Notes: generated by a model from the sequence alone, not told the origin. Counted from the stretch's first letter, positions 8,599 to 17,928 are shown. The stretch is DNA of 64,000 nucleotides from Christensenella sp. UBA1685 (GCA_002320595.1 DCKB01000003.1:17185-81184); one strand, 5' to 3'. Translations and numbers: made by a program.

Positions 8599-9100
8599 CA
8601 TCCTCTCCTATGCAAGCTGAAAGGCCTTCCGCATCCCCGAACACGGCTTCAAGCGCTGCACGCGAAGCCTCATATTCAAATCCGCGGCCCACGAGCCTGC
8701 GCATCGTGCGCAGTTTCCGCTCCTCCGGCTCCAGCGCCGAAAACTGGCGGGCAAACTTTTCTGCAACGGTGCGCGCGCCTGCCCACTCGGTTTCGTCCGT
8801 CACCTGCTCCATGGCTGCATCAATCAAACCCTTCGACAGCTTATGCGTATAAAGCTGCTCCCTGAGCTTGCGGCGGCTGACGGGCCTTGCCGCAAGGCGG
8901 GTGGAAACGAAATCCGCAGCGTACTTTGCATCGTCCAAATATCCGAGTTCTTTCAGGCGCTCGACCACCTGATACACTTCATATTCGCCGTAGTTGAGCG
9001 AATCCAGATGATCCTCCATTTCGCGCACGGTACGCGCCTTTGCGGTGAGGAACTTGAGCCCAGCGTCCATGGGTGTGTTTCCGACCTTGTTCTTCTTCAT
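8585..9100 (-). CDS. recX: Regulatory protein RecX
   Basis: A 171-residue, mostly helical RecX-family protein built of three tandem three-helix repeats, for example VVERLKELGYLDDAKYAADFV and VSRRKLREQLY. RecX binds RecA filaments and limits recombination. The ATG at 9100 is preferred over a TTG one codon upstream. recA is not in the window. The C-terminus is very acidic (EDDDED). Its end overlaps birA, so recX, birA and the P1 peptidase probably form one operon. Confidence 0.88.
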   Translation of the reverse strand: MKKNKVGNTPMDAGLKFLTAKARTVREMEDHLDSLNYGEYEVYQVVERLKELGYLDDAKYAADFVSTRLAARPVSRRKLREQLYTHKLSKGLIDAAMEQVTDETEWAGARTVAEKFARQFSALEPEERKLRTMRRLVGRGFEYEASRAALEAVFGDAEGLSACIGEDDDED

Positions 9101-9238
9101 CAAAAATTACCAATTCCTTCTTTTATATTCAAATTTCGGAAAAACAATTCCCTCCAAATCTGTTCTGCTTCTATCATAATAATCAACGCGCTGCCGTGCA
9201 ATACTAAATCCATCAATCATCCATACAAGGAGGGCAAA

Positions 9239-9496
9239 ATGGCAAACAACCAACAGACGTTCAACCCGAACGCTACATTCAATTGGGACACAGAAGCCGG
9301 CGCACCGCAGATCGATACGAAAAACCTCGGCATCATCCAGGATCAGATGCATCACGAGGCGCTGGCGTACAAAAAATGCTGCATGTTTACCGAATGGTTT
9401 ACCGAGCAGCCGCTTAAGGACCTGAGCAATCGCGCGGCGCAGCACCACAAGCAGCATTTTGACGCGCTGATGAACTATCTCAACAGCCACCAATAA
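9239..9496 (+). CDS. Small spore-coat-associated protein (partner of CotF-like protein)
   Basis: An 85-residue helical protein with DQMHHEALAYKKC and AAQHHKQHFDALMNYLN, a ferritin-like two-helix pattern often seen beside CotF-type coat genes in Clostridia. The ribosome site AAGGAGG lies seven bases before the ATG. It is 15 bases upstream of the next gene and was probably co-transcribed with it. The coat role is inferred from the partner gene and family resemblance. Confidence 0.75.
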   Translation: MANNQQTFNPNATFNWDTEAGAPQIDTKNLGIIQDQMHHEALAYKKCCMFTEWFTEQPLKDLSNRAAQHHKQHFDALMNYLNSHQ

Positions 9497-9511
9497 GAAG
9501 GAGGACTTAGC

Positions 9512-9796
9512 ATGAACAGCACCCGACCCAACATGACAGAGCAGGAATTGCTCACCGATTTCCTTTCCCAGGAAAAGCAGCTCGTTAAGGATTACGCGGG
9601 CGATGTGACGGAAGCCTCGTGCGAAAATCTGCGGCAGCTTCTTCTCAGGAACCTGACCGAATGTTCCTCTGATCAACTTGCCGTGTTCGAGCAGATGAAG
9701 CAGCGCAACATGTATCAAACCAAGGATGCGCCCGACAATGAGGTGCGGTCCGCCAAACAAAGCATGCAGCAATTGAAACAGCAGACTGGCTTTTAA
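9512..9796 (+). CDS. CotF-like spore coat protein
   Basis: A 94-residue protein matching the coat-F domain pattern: TEQELLTDFLSQEKQLVKDY, then LRQLLLRNLTEC and FEQMKQRNMYQ. Such proteins bind the outer spore layers of Bacillus and Clostridia. A strong AAGGAGG precedes the ATG. The pair ends at a strong hairpin terminator. No mother-cell (sigma E or K) promoter could be assigned with confidence in the upstream AT-rich gap. Confidence 0.85.
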   Translation: MNSTRPNMTEQELLTDFLSQEKQLVKDYAGDVTEASCENLRQLLLRNLTECSSDQLAVFEQMKQRNMYQTKDAPDNEVRSAKQSMQQLKQQTGF

Positions 9797-9814
9797 TACC
9801 GGCCATGGACGGAC

Positions 9815-9846
9815 AAAAGGCAGCGGAAGGCCCGCTGCCTTTTTTG
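9815..9846. terminator. Bidirectional intrinsic terminator
   Basis: GGCAGCGG pairs with CCGCTGCC around a five-base loop, flanked by an A-run on the left and a T-run on the right. It can end both the plus-strand coat genes and the minus-strand zinc-ribbon gene. Confidence 0.88.
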
Positions 9847-9854
9847 CTTTCCCG

Positions 9855-10100
9855 TCAGTCCGTGTCCGGATCCGGGCGCATTGCCTCCAGTGGATCAACC
9901 CCGCCCGTACCGTTTTCTTCCGTCCCGGCACGCATGCGCAGCACCATCTGTGCCCGGAGCTCGCCCACGGACATCGGTGGCTGTTCGCTCCCCATACAGT
10001 CGTGGCACATAGCGCCGCAGTCCGGGCATTTGCATCCGCTTTCAAGGCCATGCTCAACCTGAACCATGTAGGTTCCGCATACGCGGCAGCTACATCTCAT
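9855..10100 (-). CDS. Small zinc-ribbon protein (function unknown)
   Basis: An 81-residue protein with at least three CxxC knuckles in its first 40 residues (CRVC, CPDC, CHDC), typical of a zinc-ribbon or rubredoxin-like fold. The rest is a short helix and a Gly/Pro/Asp-rich tail. It overlaps the upstream lipoprotein gene by four bases (ATGA), so it is translationally coupled to it. I recognise no named family. Confidence 0.7.
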   Translation of the reverse strand: MRCSCRVCGTYMVQVEHGLESGCKCPDCGAMCHDCMGSEQPPMSVGELRAQMVLRMRAGTEENGTGGVDPLEAMRPDPDTD

Positions 10101-10921
10101 GGCTTCCGTTCCTCCGTTTCCGTGTTTTCCGAAGCATATTCTCCGGGGTTTTGCTCATTATAATATTCCCGTTCTCCAGGCGCCGCTGCCCCGTTCCCGG
10201 CAAGCCGCATCAACGGGCCATCCCCTAAAAGAAAATCCGTCAATTGGCTGAGCGGGATGGAAAATTCCGGCCAGCCCGCAGAATAGGTGGCAATCTCATA
10301 AGGGCGGTACAAAATCACAAGCGTGCTTTCCGTTACATAAAACGTCTGCTCGTCCGATGCAGGCATTACATCGCACAGAAGCGTAAGTTCCGCCTTTTCA
10401 GCCTGCAGCATAACGATATCCGGGATCAGGCCGCGCCAGCGCTCATTTTCCGGGTCGAACAGATCTTTCAGCGTAAGCCGGCTGCAGGCGGCTGTATCAA
10501 ATGTGAGCGGCGCCACGGCAAGCGTTTCATTTGTAGCAAGGTCGCGCACGGTGATCCGCACCGAGAGCACGCCGCAATCGTTGCACATAATGTCGCACCG
10601 GGTATAGGTCGGCATATCCATAGCGTCAAGCGCGGCGCGGATTGCGCTCTGAATTGCAGAATTGATCGCATCGTATTCCGCATCCATCAGATACGGATAG
10701 CTGATGAAGCTGCTGTCGCCGTACTGCTGTTCCGCCCGCATATAAGAAAGCGGTCCAAGCGAATCGGTTTCAAACCGGGAAAATGCATCTTCGAGCTCTG
10801 CGGAGGGAATCGTAAATGCAGCCGCAGGTTCACTTTCCGGCGCCTTTTGGGAAGACGGCGCGCCACAAGCGGCACAGCACGCAAAAAGCAACCCCATAAG
10901 GCATATCGCAACGCGCTTCAC
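10097..10921 (-). CDS. Probable lipoprotein with DUF3298/RsiV-like domain
   Basis: About 274 residues with a lipoprotein-type signal (KRVAICLMGLLFACCAACG), then a soluble domain with YPYLMDAEYDAINSAIQ and LTLKDLFDP, which match DUF3298 domains found in RsiV anti-sigma factors and PdaC deacetylases. Such domains sense or bind cell-wall material. No catalytic domain is attached. The GTG at 10921 is chosen because it lies eight bases after GGAGG and gives a clean signal; a GTG three codons upstream would overlap the ribosome site. Confidence 0.72.
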   Translation of the reverse strand: MKRVAICLMGLLFACCAACGAPSSQKAPESEPAAAFTIPSAELEDAFSRFETDSLGPLSYMRAEQQYGDSSFISYPYLMDAEYDAINSAIQSAIRAALDAMDMPTYTRCDIMCNDCGVLSVRITVRDLATNETLAVAPLTFDTAACSRLTLKDLFDPENERWRGLIPDIVMLQAEKAELTLLCDVMPASDEQTFYVTESTLVILYRPYEIATYSAGWPEFSIPLSQLTDFLLGDGPLMRLAGNGAAAPGEREYYNEQNPGEYASENTETEERKP

Positions 10922-11003
10922 GCGCCGCACCTCCCTTCAAACTTTTTGCCGTTTCCAGTATATCACCACACGCAGCGGCAAAGTGTAAATAAAGGGTAAA
11001 CCG

Positions 11004-12173
11004 TCAGTTTGCTTCCACCGCAAGGGTCTCCGTCTTTTCGAGCGCGGTTGCGATCATAGGCATGAAATCCACCATAGCTTCGCTTTCGCGCAGCTTCTTC
11101 ACTTCGGGCTTTGTAACCGGATGCTGCGGCACAAACACCGTGCAGCAGTCCTCATACGGCAGGATGGAGGTTTCAAATGTCCCGATGCGCTTTGCAATGG
11201 TCACAATGTCCTCCTTGTCAAAGCCGATCAGCGGGCGGAACACGGGCATCTCTACCGCATCGTCCGTCACGCAGAGGCTTTCGAGCGTCTGGCTTGCTAC
11301 CTGGCCAAGCGCTTCGCCCGTGATGAGCGCAAGCGCGCCGTCGCGTTCGGCAAGCATCTCAGCAATGCGCATCATAAGCCGGCGCATGAGCACCGTTGTT
11401 TCCTTCGGCGGGCATTTTTCATAAATTGCAAGCTGAATCTCCGTAAACGGCACGAGGTGCAGCCACACTGGCCCGGCATAGCGGGAAACAAGGCGCGTCA
11501 GCTCCACAACCTTGTCCCGCGCGCGTTCGCTGGTGTAAGGATAGCTGTAAAAATGCACGGCGGAAAGCGTAAGCCCGCGCTTTGCCATCAGATAGCCGGC
11601 AACCGGGCTGTCGATGCCGCCAGAAATAAGCAGCGCCGCCCGCCCTGCCGTTCCGCTCGGCATGCCGCCCGCGCCCATGATCTCCGCAGCGTATATGAAC
11701 GCCTGCTCGCGGATCTCCACGCACACCTTCAGCTCCGGCGCATGCACATCAACGGTAAGGTTTGGGAACCGTTCAAGCAGCACATGGCCAAGCTCATGGT
11801 TGATCGTTTCAGAGTTCATGGGGAAGCCCTTGTCCGAGCGGCGGGAAAAGACCTTAAAAGTGACGTTTTTTCCGCCGGCCGCCTGCTCCGTAAGGCATGC
11901 TGCAGCCTCCACGATGGCATTCCATTCTTTTTCCACAGCCATGGCGGGGCTTATGGAATGCACGCCAAACACGCGGGTAAGTGCATCCGAAGCAGCCTCC
12001 ATGCGCTCCGGCGCAATGCCATGCACATAGATGCGCCCCTGTTCGCGGCGTACCTTGGCGCCAAACCCACGCAGCGCGTTGTTGATCCCGTCGATGAGTT
12101 TGCGCTCAAAGAAGGGGCGGTTAAGCCCCTTGAGATGAATCTCGCCATAGCGGACGAGCAGTACCTGTTCCAC
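11004..12173 (-). CDS. thiI: tRNA 4-thiouridine sulfurtransferase ThiI
   Basis: A 389-residue ThiI with N-terminal ferredoxin-like and THUMP domains and the PP-loop SGGIDSPVAGYLMAKRG near residue 185. It adenylates U8 of tRNA and transfers sulfur to give s4U, and it also supplies sulfur for thiazole in some species. The C-terminal rhodanese domain of the E. coli protein is absent, as usual in Bacillota. The start is GTG at 12173 with GAGGAGAG upstream. A cysteine desulfurase directly upstream is its likely sulfur donor. Confidence 0.95.
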   Translation of the reverse strand: MEQVLLVRYGEIHLKGLNRPFFERKLIDGINNALRGFGAKVRREQGRIYVHGIAPERMEAASDALTRVFGVHSISPAMAVEKEWNAIVEAAACLTEQAAGGKNVTFKVFSRRSDKGFPMNSETINHELGHVLLERFPNLTVDVHAPELKVCVEIREQAFIYAAEIMGAGGMPSGTAGRAALLISGGIDSPVAGYLMAKRGLTLSAVHFYSYPYTSERARDKVVELTRLVSRYAGPVWLHLVPFTEIQLAIYEKCPPKETTVLMRRLMMRIAEMLAERDGALALITGEALGQVASQTLESLCVTDDAVEMPVFRPLIGFDKEDIVTIAKRIGTFETSILPYEDCCTVFVPQHPVTKPEVKKLRESEAMVDFMPMIATALEKTETLAVEAN

Positions 12174-12219
12174 TGTGATCTTCTCTCCTCTGTGTTTTTC
12201 TGATGTAAGCTTCTGAAGG

Positions 12220-13359
12220 TTACCTTCTTTTGAACCGTCTGAGCAGCCCGAGCAGATCCGCGATTGCCGCAGCGGTTTCGTCCATTTCTCCCGGGGTGTT
12301 AAATGCTGAAAAGCTGAACCGGATCGCCCCTTCCTGGCGCTCCCCGGTCACACCCATGGCGTTCAGGATGCGGTTCTTTCCCTTTTTGTGCGCGGAACAC
12401 GCAGAGCCCGTAGAAACATAGATTTTCTTTTCCTCCAATGCATGCAGAAGCACCTCGCCGCGCACGCCAAGGAAGGAAACGTTCAGGATGTGCGGCGCCC
12501 CCTCCTCCGGCGCCGGGCCATTGATGAGCACATCCGGCAGCGCGAGGAGGTTTTCCGCCAAGCGCAGCTTGCACGTCCGCATATTTTCCCACATCGTTTC
12601 CTGATTTGCAAGGTAATATTGCAGCGCGGCGTCCATCCCCATAATGCCCGGCGTGTTGGTCGTGCCGGAGCGGAGGTTTTTTTCCTGCCCGCCGCCGATT
12701 TGCCCGCCCAAAAAACGCGTTCCTTTTTTGACATACAGCGCGCCCACGCCCTTCGGGCCGTGGAATTTGTGGCCGCTGACGGTGTAAAAATCACAGTTGC
12801 GCGCTTCAAACGGAACTTTCAGAAAACCCTGCACGCCGTCCACATGCAAAAGAGCGCCGGGAGCTTCCCGCTTTACGAGCTTATAAATGGCGGGGATGTC
12901 GTTGATCGCCCCCGTTTCATTGTTTACCTGCATTACCGACACAAAGCGCGTGCCCGGCGTCACAAGCTGCGCAAGGCCGGCGACATCCACGCGGCCTTGC
13001 TGATCCACGCCGGCTTCAACTACGTCGTATTCGGGGGAAAGCCGTTTCATCACCTCGTAAACGGAAGGATGCTCCACCGCGCTTACCACAAGCCGGCCTT
13101 GTCCGCGCATCGCGCCAAGGGACCCGTAGATCGCCATGTTGTTGCTTTCCGTGCCGCCTGAGGTAAAGACGATTTCGTCGGCTGCCGCATTCATGGCTCC
13201 GGCAAGCCGCGCCCGCGCCGCATTCACCGCGCGTTCGCTCTCCACCGCCGGCGAATAGGCCGCCGCCGGGTTAAAAAAGCTTTCGCTCATATAGTATTGC
13301 GCCGCCTCCGCCGCCGCGGGCAGCGTGCGGGTCGTGGCGCTGTTGTCCAAATAGATCAT
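12220..13359 (-). CDS. Cysteine desulfurase (NifS/IscS family), probable partner of ThiI
   Basis: A 379-residue PLP enzyme that takes sulfur from cysteine. It starts with IYLDNSATT, has the PLP lysine in SGHKFHGPKG and the sulfur-carrying cysteine in STGSACSAHK. It precedes thiI by 46 bases, the same pairing as nifZ-thiI in Bacillus, so it probably feeds tRNA thiolation rather than general Fe-S assembly. The ATG at 13359 lies eight bases after GGAG. An extended -10 (TGG then TATGAT, 13455-13460) about 95 bases upstream may be its promoter. Confidence 0.93.
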   Translation of the reverse strand: MIYLDNSATTRTLPAAAEAAQYYMSESFFNPAAAYSPAVESERAVNAARARLAGAMNAAADEIVFTSGGTESNNMAIYGSLGAMRGQGRLVVSAVEHPSVYEVMKRLSPEYDVVEAGVDQQGRVDVAGLAQLVTPGTRFVSVMQVNNETGAINDIPAIYKLVKREAPGALLHVDGVQGFLKVPFEARNCDFYTVSGHKFHGPKGVGALYVKKGTRFLGGQIGGGQEKNLRSGTTNTPGIMGMDAALQYYLANQETMWENMRTCKLRLAENLLALPDVLINGPAPEEGAPHILNVSFLGVRGEVLLHALEEKKIYVSTGSACSAHKKGKNRILNAMGVTGERQEGAIRFSFSAFNTPGEMDETAAAIADLLGLLRRFKRR

Positions 13360-13516
13360 ATTCTCACTCCTTAAAACCGGAGACAAACTCCTTTTTGTCC
13401 ATATATATGCCGCGCACGCATATGGCGACAGTTTTGAACGGCTTATACTGTTTTATCATACCACACCAGCGCGCGTTTGTTGACGCTTTTTTATAAAAAC
13501 CGCACAAGTGCAACGG

Positions 13517-13545
13517 TTGCAGGCGCGCCTGTTTTGCTATAAAAT
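13517..13545 (+). promoter_or_regulatory. Probable sigma-A promoter for clpC
   Basis: TTGCAG and TAAAAT (within TATAAAAT) are separated by 17 bases, about 40 bases before the clpC start. No CtsR-type direct repeat or CIRCE element was visible in the gap. Confidence 0.6.
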
Positions 13546-13582
13546 TAAGGCGAATAGACGAATTATCCCGAAAGGACACAGC

Positions 13583-16003
13583 ATGAGCTTTTTGGATCGG
13601 TGCACCGAGGGTGCAAAACGCGCGCTCGCTCTGGCGCAGGAAGCCGCGCGGGCAATGGGCCATAACTATGTTGGGAGCGAGCACCTTTTGCTTGGCCTCA
13701 TCCGCGAAGGGGAAGGCGCGGCATTTAAGGCGCTCTCAGCCTTTGGCGTGACCGCAAACGCCGTTGCAGAACGCGCGGATACGCTTGTCGGCCGGGGGGA
13801 TTATCATTTCACCGACAGCTTCGGCTATACGCCGCGCACGAAAAAAATCCTGGAGCTGAGCCTTTATGAAGCAAAATCCCTGAAAATGGGCTATATTGGC
13901 ACAGAACATATCCTGCTCGCCATTTTGCGGGAACGGGACTCGGTCGCCGTGCGCATCCTGCAGGATCTCGGCGCGGATGTGCCCGGCCTGCAATCCGTGC
14001 TTGCGGGAGGGCGGCCCGCCGGGGAAAGCGCCCCGCAGCCCGCACATGCGGGGCAGGGTACGCCGGTGCTCGACCAATACGGCCGGAATCTGACGCGCGC
14101 CGCGCGCGACGGGGAACTCGACCCCGTGGTGGGGCGGGAAGCGGAAATTCAACGCGTGATCCAGATCCTCTGCCGCCGCACGAAAAACAACCCCGCCCTC
14201 ATCGGCGACCCCGGCGTCGGAAAAAGTACAGTCATCGAAGGGTTGGCGCAGCGCATTGCGGCGGGCAAGATTCCCGAACTTTTGAAGGACAAGCGGATCG
14301 TCACGCTCGACCTTGGTTCCATGCTCGCGGGCACCAAATACCGCGGCGAATTTGAGGAACGCATCACAAACGCCATTTCCGAACTGCGGGAGGACGGCAG
14401 CACCATCCTGTTTATCGATGAGCTGCACACCATCGTCGGCGCAGGCGCAACGGAGGGCAGCATCGACGCTTCCAACATCCTTAAGCCCGCCCTCGCGCGC
14501 GGCGAAATCCAGGTCATCGGCGCGACAACGCTCGACGAATACCGCCGGCATATCGAAAAAGACGCAGCGCTTGAACGGCGGTTCCAGCCCGTTACGGTCG
14601 GCGAACCCACGCGCGAAGAGGCCGTAGCCATCCTGTTCGGCCTGCGTGACCGTTATGAGGCGCACCACAAAGCCCGCATCACGGACGCGGCCATCCGCGC
14701 TGCGGTGGAGCTTTCCGGCCGCTACATTTCGGACCGTTTCCTGCCGGACAAGGCCATCGACCTGATGGATGAAGCCGCAAGCCGCGTACGCCTTCGCGCT
14801 TACAACACACCGCCGGATGTAAAGGAGCTGCGCGAGCGCATCGAATCGCTGCGCAAGGAAAAGGAAGAAGCCGTCAATAACCAGAACTATGAACGCGCTG
14901 CCGCGCTGCGCGACGAGGAGCAGCGCCTTACGGCGCAAATCGCATCGATCGAGGCCGATTGGGAGCGCGAGCGGGACAATGAAGAATCCATCGTTACCGA
15001 AAACGACATCGCGGATGTTGTAAACGCATGGACAGGCATTCCCGTGCGCCAGCTCACGGAAGATGAAAGCGAAAAGCTGTTGCATCTGGAAGATGCGCTG
15101 CACAGGCGTGTCATCGGCCAGGAAGAAGCCGTCTCCGCCGTTTCCCGCGCCATCCGCCGCGCGCGTGCCGGGCTGAAGGATCCTGCGCGGCCCATCGGCT
15201 CCTACATTTTTCTCGGCCCCACGGGCGTTGGAAAAACCGAGCTTTCCCGCGCGCTTGCAGAGGCGCTTTTTGCAGATGAAACCGCCATGGTGCGTCTGGA
15301 CATGAGCGAATATATGGAGCTGCACAGCGTGAGCAAACTCATCGGCTCCCCGCCGGGCTATGTTGGTTACGACGACGGCGGCCAGCTCACCGAGCGTGTG
15401 CGCAGGAGGCCGTACTGCGTTATCCTGCTTGACGAAATCGAAAAGGCGCATCCCGATGTGTTCAATCTGCTTCTCCAAGTGCTTGAGGATGGCCGGCTCA
15501 CGGATTCTCAGGGGCGCACAGTGGATTTCCGCAACACGGTTATCATCATGACCTCGAACGCCGGCGCGCCGCGCACACAGCAAGCGCATGCCGTCGGTTT
15601 TGGCACGGCGGAGGACGCGCTTACGCATGAGCGCCTGCGCGAAACCATGATGGCCGAACTGAAAAAGACATTCCGGCCGGAATTCCTGAACCGCGTGGAT
15701 GAGATCATCGTATTCCGGCCGCTTGCGCGGGAAGAAACGCGCGCAATCACCCGGTTGATGCTCGAAACTGTGAAAGCGCGGCTCCGGGAGCGCGGCATCG
15801 CGCTCACCGTTACGCCTGAGGCGGAGGATCTGCTTTCCGGCGCCGGGTTTGACCCGCTTTACGGTGCGCGTCCGCTTCGCCGTGCCATCCAGCATCAGGT
15901 GGAGGACAGCCTGAGCGAAGAAATTCTTTCCGGGCGCGTTTCTCTGGGCGATGCCGTAACAGCATCCGCCGAGGATGGGAAGCTCGTTTTTCGCAAAGCG
16001 TAA
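13583..16003 (+). CDS. clpC: ATP-dependent Clp protease ATP-binding subunit ClpC
   Basis: An 806-residue HSP100 unfoldase. It has an N-terminal Clp-N double repeat (residues 1-145), a first AAA+ domain with GDPGVGKST and ILFIDELHT, a central UVR-type helix (EEAVNNQNYERAAALRDEE), and a second AAA+ domain with GPTGVGKTELSRAL and VILLDEIEKAHPDV. The VGF tripeptide after TSNAG may be the loop that docks on ClpP. The first Walker A reads GKST where most ClpC proteins have GKTA. The usual partners ctsR, mcsA and mcsB are not adjacent, so it is a stand-alone gene here. Confidence 0.96.
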   Translation: MSFLDRCTEGAKRALALAQEAARAMGHNYVGSEHLLLGLIREGEGAAFKALSAFGVTANAVAERADTLVGRGDYHFTDSFGYTPRTKKILELSLYEAKSLKMGYIGTEHILLAILRERDSVAVRILQDLGADVPGLQSVLAGGRPAGESAPQPAHAGQGTPVLDQYGRNLTRAARDGELDPVVGREAEIQRVIQILCRRTKNNPALIGDPGVGKSTVIEGLAQRIAAGKIPELLKDKRIVTLDLGSMLAGTKYRGEFEERITNAISELREDGSTILFIDELHTIVGAGATEGSIDASNILKPALARGEIQVIGATTLDEYRRHIEKDAALERRFQPVTVGEPTREEAVAILFGLRDRYEAHHKARITDAAIRAAVELSGRYISDRFLPDKAIDLMDEAASRVRLRAYNTPPDVKELRERIESLRKEKEEAVNNQNYERAAALRDEEQRLTAQIASIEADWERERDNEESIVTENDIADVVNAWTGIPVRQLTEDESEKLLHLEDALHRRVIGQEEAVSAVSRAIRRARAGLKDPARPIGSYIFLGPTGVGKTELSRALAEALFADETAMVRLDMSEYMELHSVSKLIGSPPGYVGYDDGGQLTERVRRRPYCVILLDEIEKAHPDVFNLLLQVLEDGRLTDSQGRTVDFRNTVIIMTSNAGAPRTQQAHAVGFGTAEDALTHERLRETMMAELKKTFRPEFLNRVDEIIVFRPLAREETRAITRLMLETVKARLRERGIALTVTPEAEDLLSGAGFDPLYGARPLRRAIQHQVEDSLSEEILSGRVSLGDAVTASAEDGKLVFRKA

Positions 16004-16050
16004 GCATTTTCCCTTCCGCCTAAGTTTACAGTTTATTTATGGATGAGCGA

Positions 16051-16078
16051 TTGCAAAATCCGGCGGAGATGGTAGAAT
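16051..16078 (+). promoter_or_regulatory. Sigma-A promoter for the amidase-lipoprotein pair
   Basis: TTGCAA and TAGAAT are separated by 16 bases, with the -10 ending about 43 bases before the amidase start. Confidence 0.65.
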
Positions 16079-16120
16079 AAAGGAAACTTTGAGTATTGAC
16101 TTTCAGGAGTTTTGCCGGAA

Positions 16121-17155
16121 ATGAGTCCCTTTCTCAGGCGGCTTGCCGCACTTTGCTGCGTTTTCGCGGTGTTGCTCTCATGCAGCGCCGCGTTTGCCGC
16201 GCCCACGATGCCCGAAATTCCTTCCCAGGAAATTCTTTCCGCCGGGGATTTTGGCGAGGATGTGGAAACGCTGCAAACGGAGCTGCGCGCCCTCGGCTTT
16301 TATGAAGGGGAAATTACCGGCCTTTTTGACGGAGCCACAAAGCAGGCTGTCATCCGTCTGCAGGCGTTTCTTGGCGTACGGGAGGATGGCGCGTTCGGCC
16401 CCCTTACTTTTGCCGCCTACTGGAACGCGTTTGAGCTCGGCCTGCTCGCCTTTCCGGAGCAGCAATCGGCTGCATCGGATGAAACAGACCGCCTTGCGGG
16501 GTATACGATCGGCATTGACCCCGGACATCAGGAAACTCCGGATGCGGAGCTTGAGCAGATGGCCCCTGGCGTTAAGCGTACCAAGGAACGCCAAAGCCCC
16601 GGCAGCACCGGCGTGAAAACCGGCGTTCCCGAATACAAGATCAATCTGCTCATCGCCTTTAAGCTGCGCGACCTGCTTGAAGCCGAAGGCGCAACGGTGG
16701 TTTTGACGCGCGAAACATCCGACTTTTCGCTCTCCAACATGGAGCGCGCGCTTCTGATGAACGAATCCGGCGTAGACATTTGGCTGCGTTTGCACTGTGA
16801 CAGCGTATCCTCCGCCAACAAGAGCGGTGCAAGCGTGCTCATCCCTTCCCGCGCATATGGCGCTGCGATTTATCAGGAAAGCCTGCGCCTTGGGCAATGC
16901 GTATATGAAAGTTTTTCCGAAGCCACCGGCGCTACGATGATTTCCCTTCGCGCCCTGATGGATCAAACCGGCTTTAACTGGTCGGAAAAGCCGGTGATCG
17001 CCGTTGAAATGGGCATGCTTTCCAACCCGCAGGAAGACATCCGGCTCAACCGCGATTCCTATCAGACGAGCTGTGCCGCAGGGCTGTTCAACGGCATCCT
17101 CGCCTATTTTGAACAATCCGGCGGCGGGTCTGCTGAAAATGAGGTGCCATCTTGA
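16121..17155 (+). CDS. Secreted N-acetylmuramoyl-L-alanine amidase with peptidoglycan-binding domain
   Basis: A 344-residue protein: signal peptide (residues 1-26, ending AAFAAP), a peptidoglycan-binding_1 domain (EDVETLQTELRALGFYEG), then an Amidase_3 zinc domain with GIDPGHQE, the Glu in VPEYKINLL, the His in LRLHCDS and the catalytic Glu in VEMGMLSNP. It should cut the bond between muramic acid and the stem peptide. The ATG at 16121 gives a clean signal peptide 11 bases after GGAG; a TTG nine bases upstream is too close to that site. The next gene overlaps its stop. Confidence 0.92.
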   Translation: MSPFLRRLAALCCVFAVLLSCSAAFAAPTMPEIPSQEILSAGDFGEDVETLQTELRALGFYEGEITGLFDGATKQAVIRLQAFLGVREDGAFGPLTFAAYWNAFELGLLAFPEQQSAASDETDRLAGYTIGIDPGHQETPDAELEQMAPGVKRTKERQSPGSTGVKTGVPEYKINLLIAFKLRDLLEAEGATVVLTRETSDFSLSNMERALLMNESGVDIWLRLHCDSVSSANKSGASVLIPSRAYGAAIYQESLRLGQCVYESFSEATGATMISLRALMDQTGFNWSEKPVIAVEMGMLSNPQEDIRLNRDSYQTSCAAGLFNGILAYFEQSGGGSAENEVPS

Positions 17156-17928
17156 TAAAGCTCCGTTGGAATTCAAAACGCCCTGTATGTTTATGTTGTG
17201 CGGCATGCCTTTCGGTCATGCTTTTTTTCGGTTGCAGTGCGGGCAATGCAGGGAACTCCACATCGCCTGTGCTCCCCTCCGCAACGCCGTCTGCCTCCCT
17301 GCCTGCGGCTTCCGTTTCCCCCTCCCCTCCTTCCGTGTCCGAACTGCCGGAAGCTTTGCCAGCGCCGAGCGCTACGCCTTTTGCGGTAAACCCCGTATAC
17401 GCTTTCTATGCGGAGTATCACGCGGACTGCGCCGCGCTTCTGGATGCATATGCCGCAGGGCTTTCCGCGCTTCAAAGCGTGGATGGGCTTTCCTATTCGC
17501 TGGCGCTGACGGAACACCGTGCGCTGCTTTCTGAAGGGCGCATCACCATTGCAAGGCTCTTCGGCAGCGACGAAAGCGGATACAGCGGCGCGTTGGAATC
17601 CGCCGCTTCCGGCAGCGGAAGCATGTATGGAAGCCCGGAAAAAGGCTATACGTTTCAGTTTTCCTATACAGACGGCAACACGCTGTCGGGAAGTTTATCC
17701 GGCACTGCGCTCCGCTTCACCATCAGCTCCCCAAAGGGAGTGGAGCGGTTTTGCAGCATGGAAAAAGCCGGGGACACTTGGTTGTCCACGGCCTGCACTT
17801 CCTCATACCAAAGCGAGCTTACAGTGTATCTTTCCCCCGCAGAAGGGGAAACGCCCATCCGGTTCGGCATGCTGACCGGCAATTATCTTCCCGTCACAGA
17901 ATCCACTGCAGCACCAGAAGGAGAATAA
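17152..17928 (+). CDS. Hypothetical lipoprotein with Pro/Ser-rich linker
   Basis: A 258-residue protein with a lipoprotein signal ending in LFFGCSAG, then a ~60-residue Ser/Pro/Ala-rich linker and a C-terminal soluble domain with no family I can name. The start is a TTG overlapping the amidase stop (TTGA), five bases after GAGGTG, so the two genes are translationally coupled. Its last 35 bases overlap convergent bofA. A role at the cell surface alongside the amidase is inferred from position only. Confidence 0.72.
   Translation: MIKLRWNSKRPVCLCCAACLSVMLFFGCSAGNAGNSTSPVLPSATPSASLPAASVSPSPPSVSELPEALPAPSATPFAVNPVYAFYAEYHADCAALLDAYAAGLSALQSVDGLSYSLALTEHRALLSEGRITIARLFGSDESGYSGALESAASGSGSMYGSPEKGYTFQFSYTDGNTLSGSLSGTALRFTISSPKGVERFCSMEKAGDTWLSTACTSSYQSELTVYLSPAEGETPIRFGMLTGNYLPVTESTAAPEGE

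Noticed and set aside
13364..13399. 12-codon ORF in the leader of the cysteine desulfurase
   Set aside because: It has no ribosome site upstream and no terminator or competing stem follows, so a leader peptide role is not supported.
13387..13582. CtsR box or CIRCE element upstream of clpC
   Set aside because: Neither the heptad direct repeat nor the CIRCE inverted repeat could be found on reading the gap.
13736..15895. 719-codon open frame on the minus strand opposite clpC
   Set aside because: It is a shadow of GC-rich clpC codons, has no ribosome site or family motifs, and clpC itself is certain.
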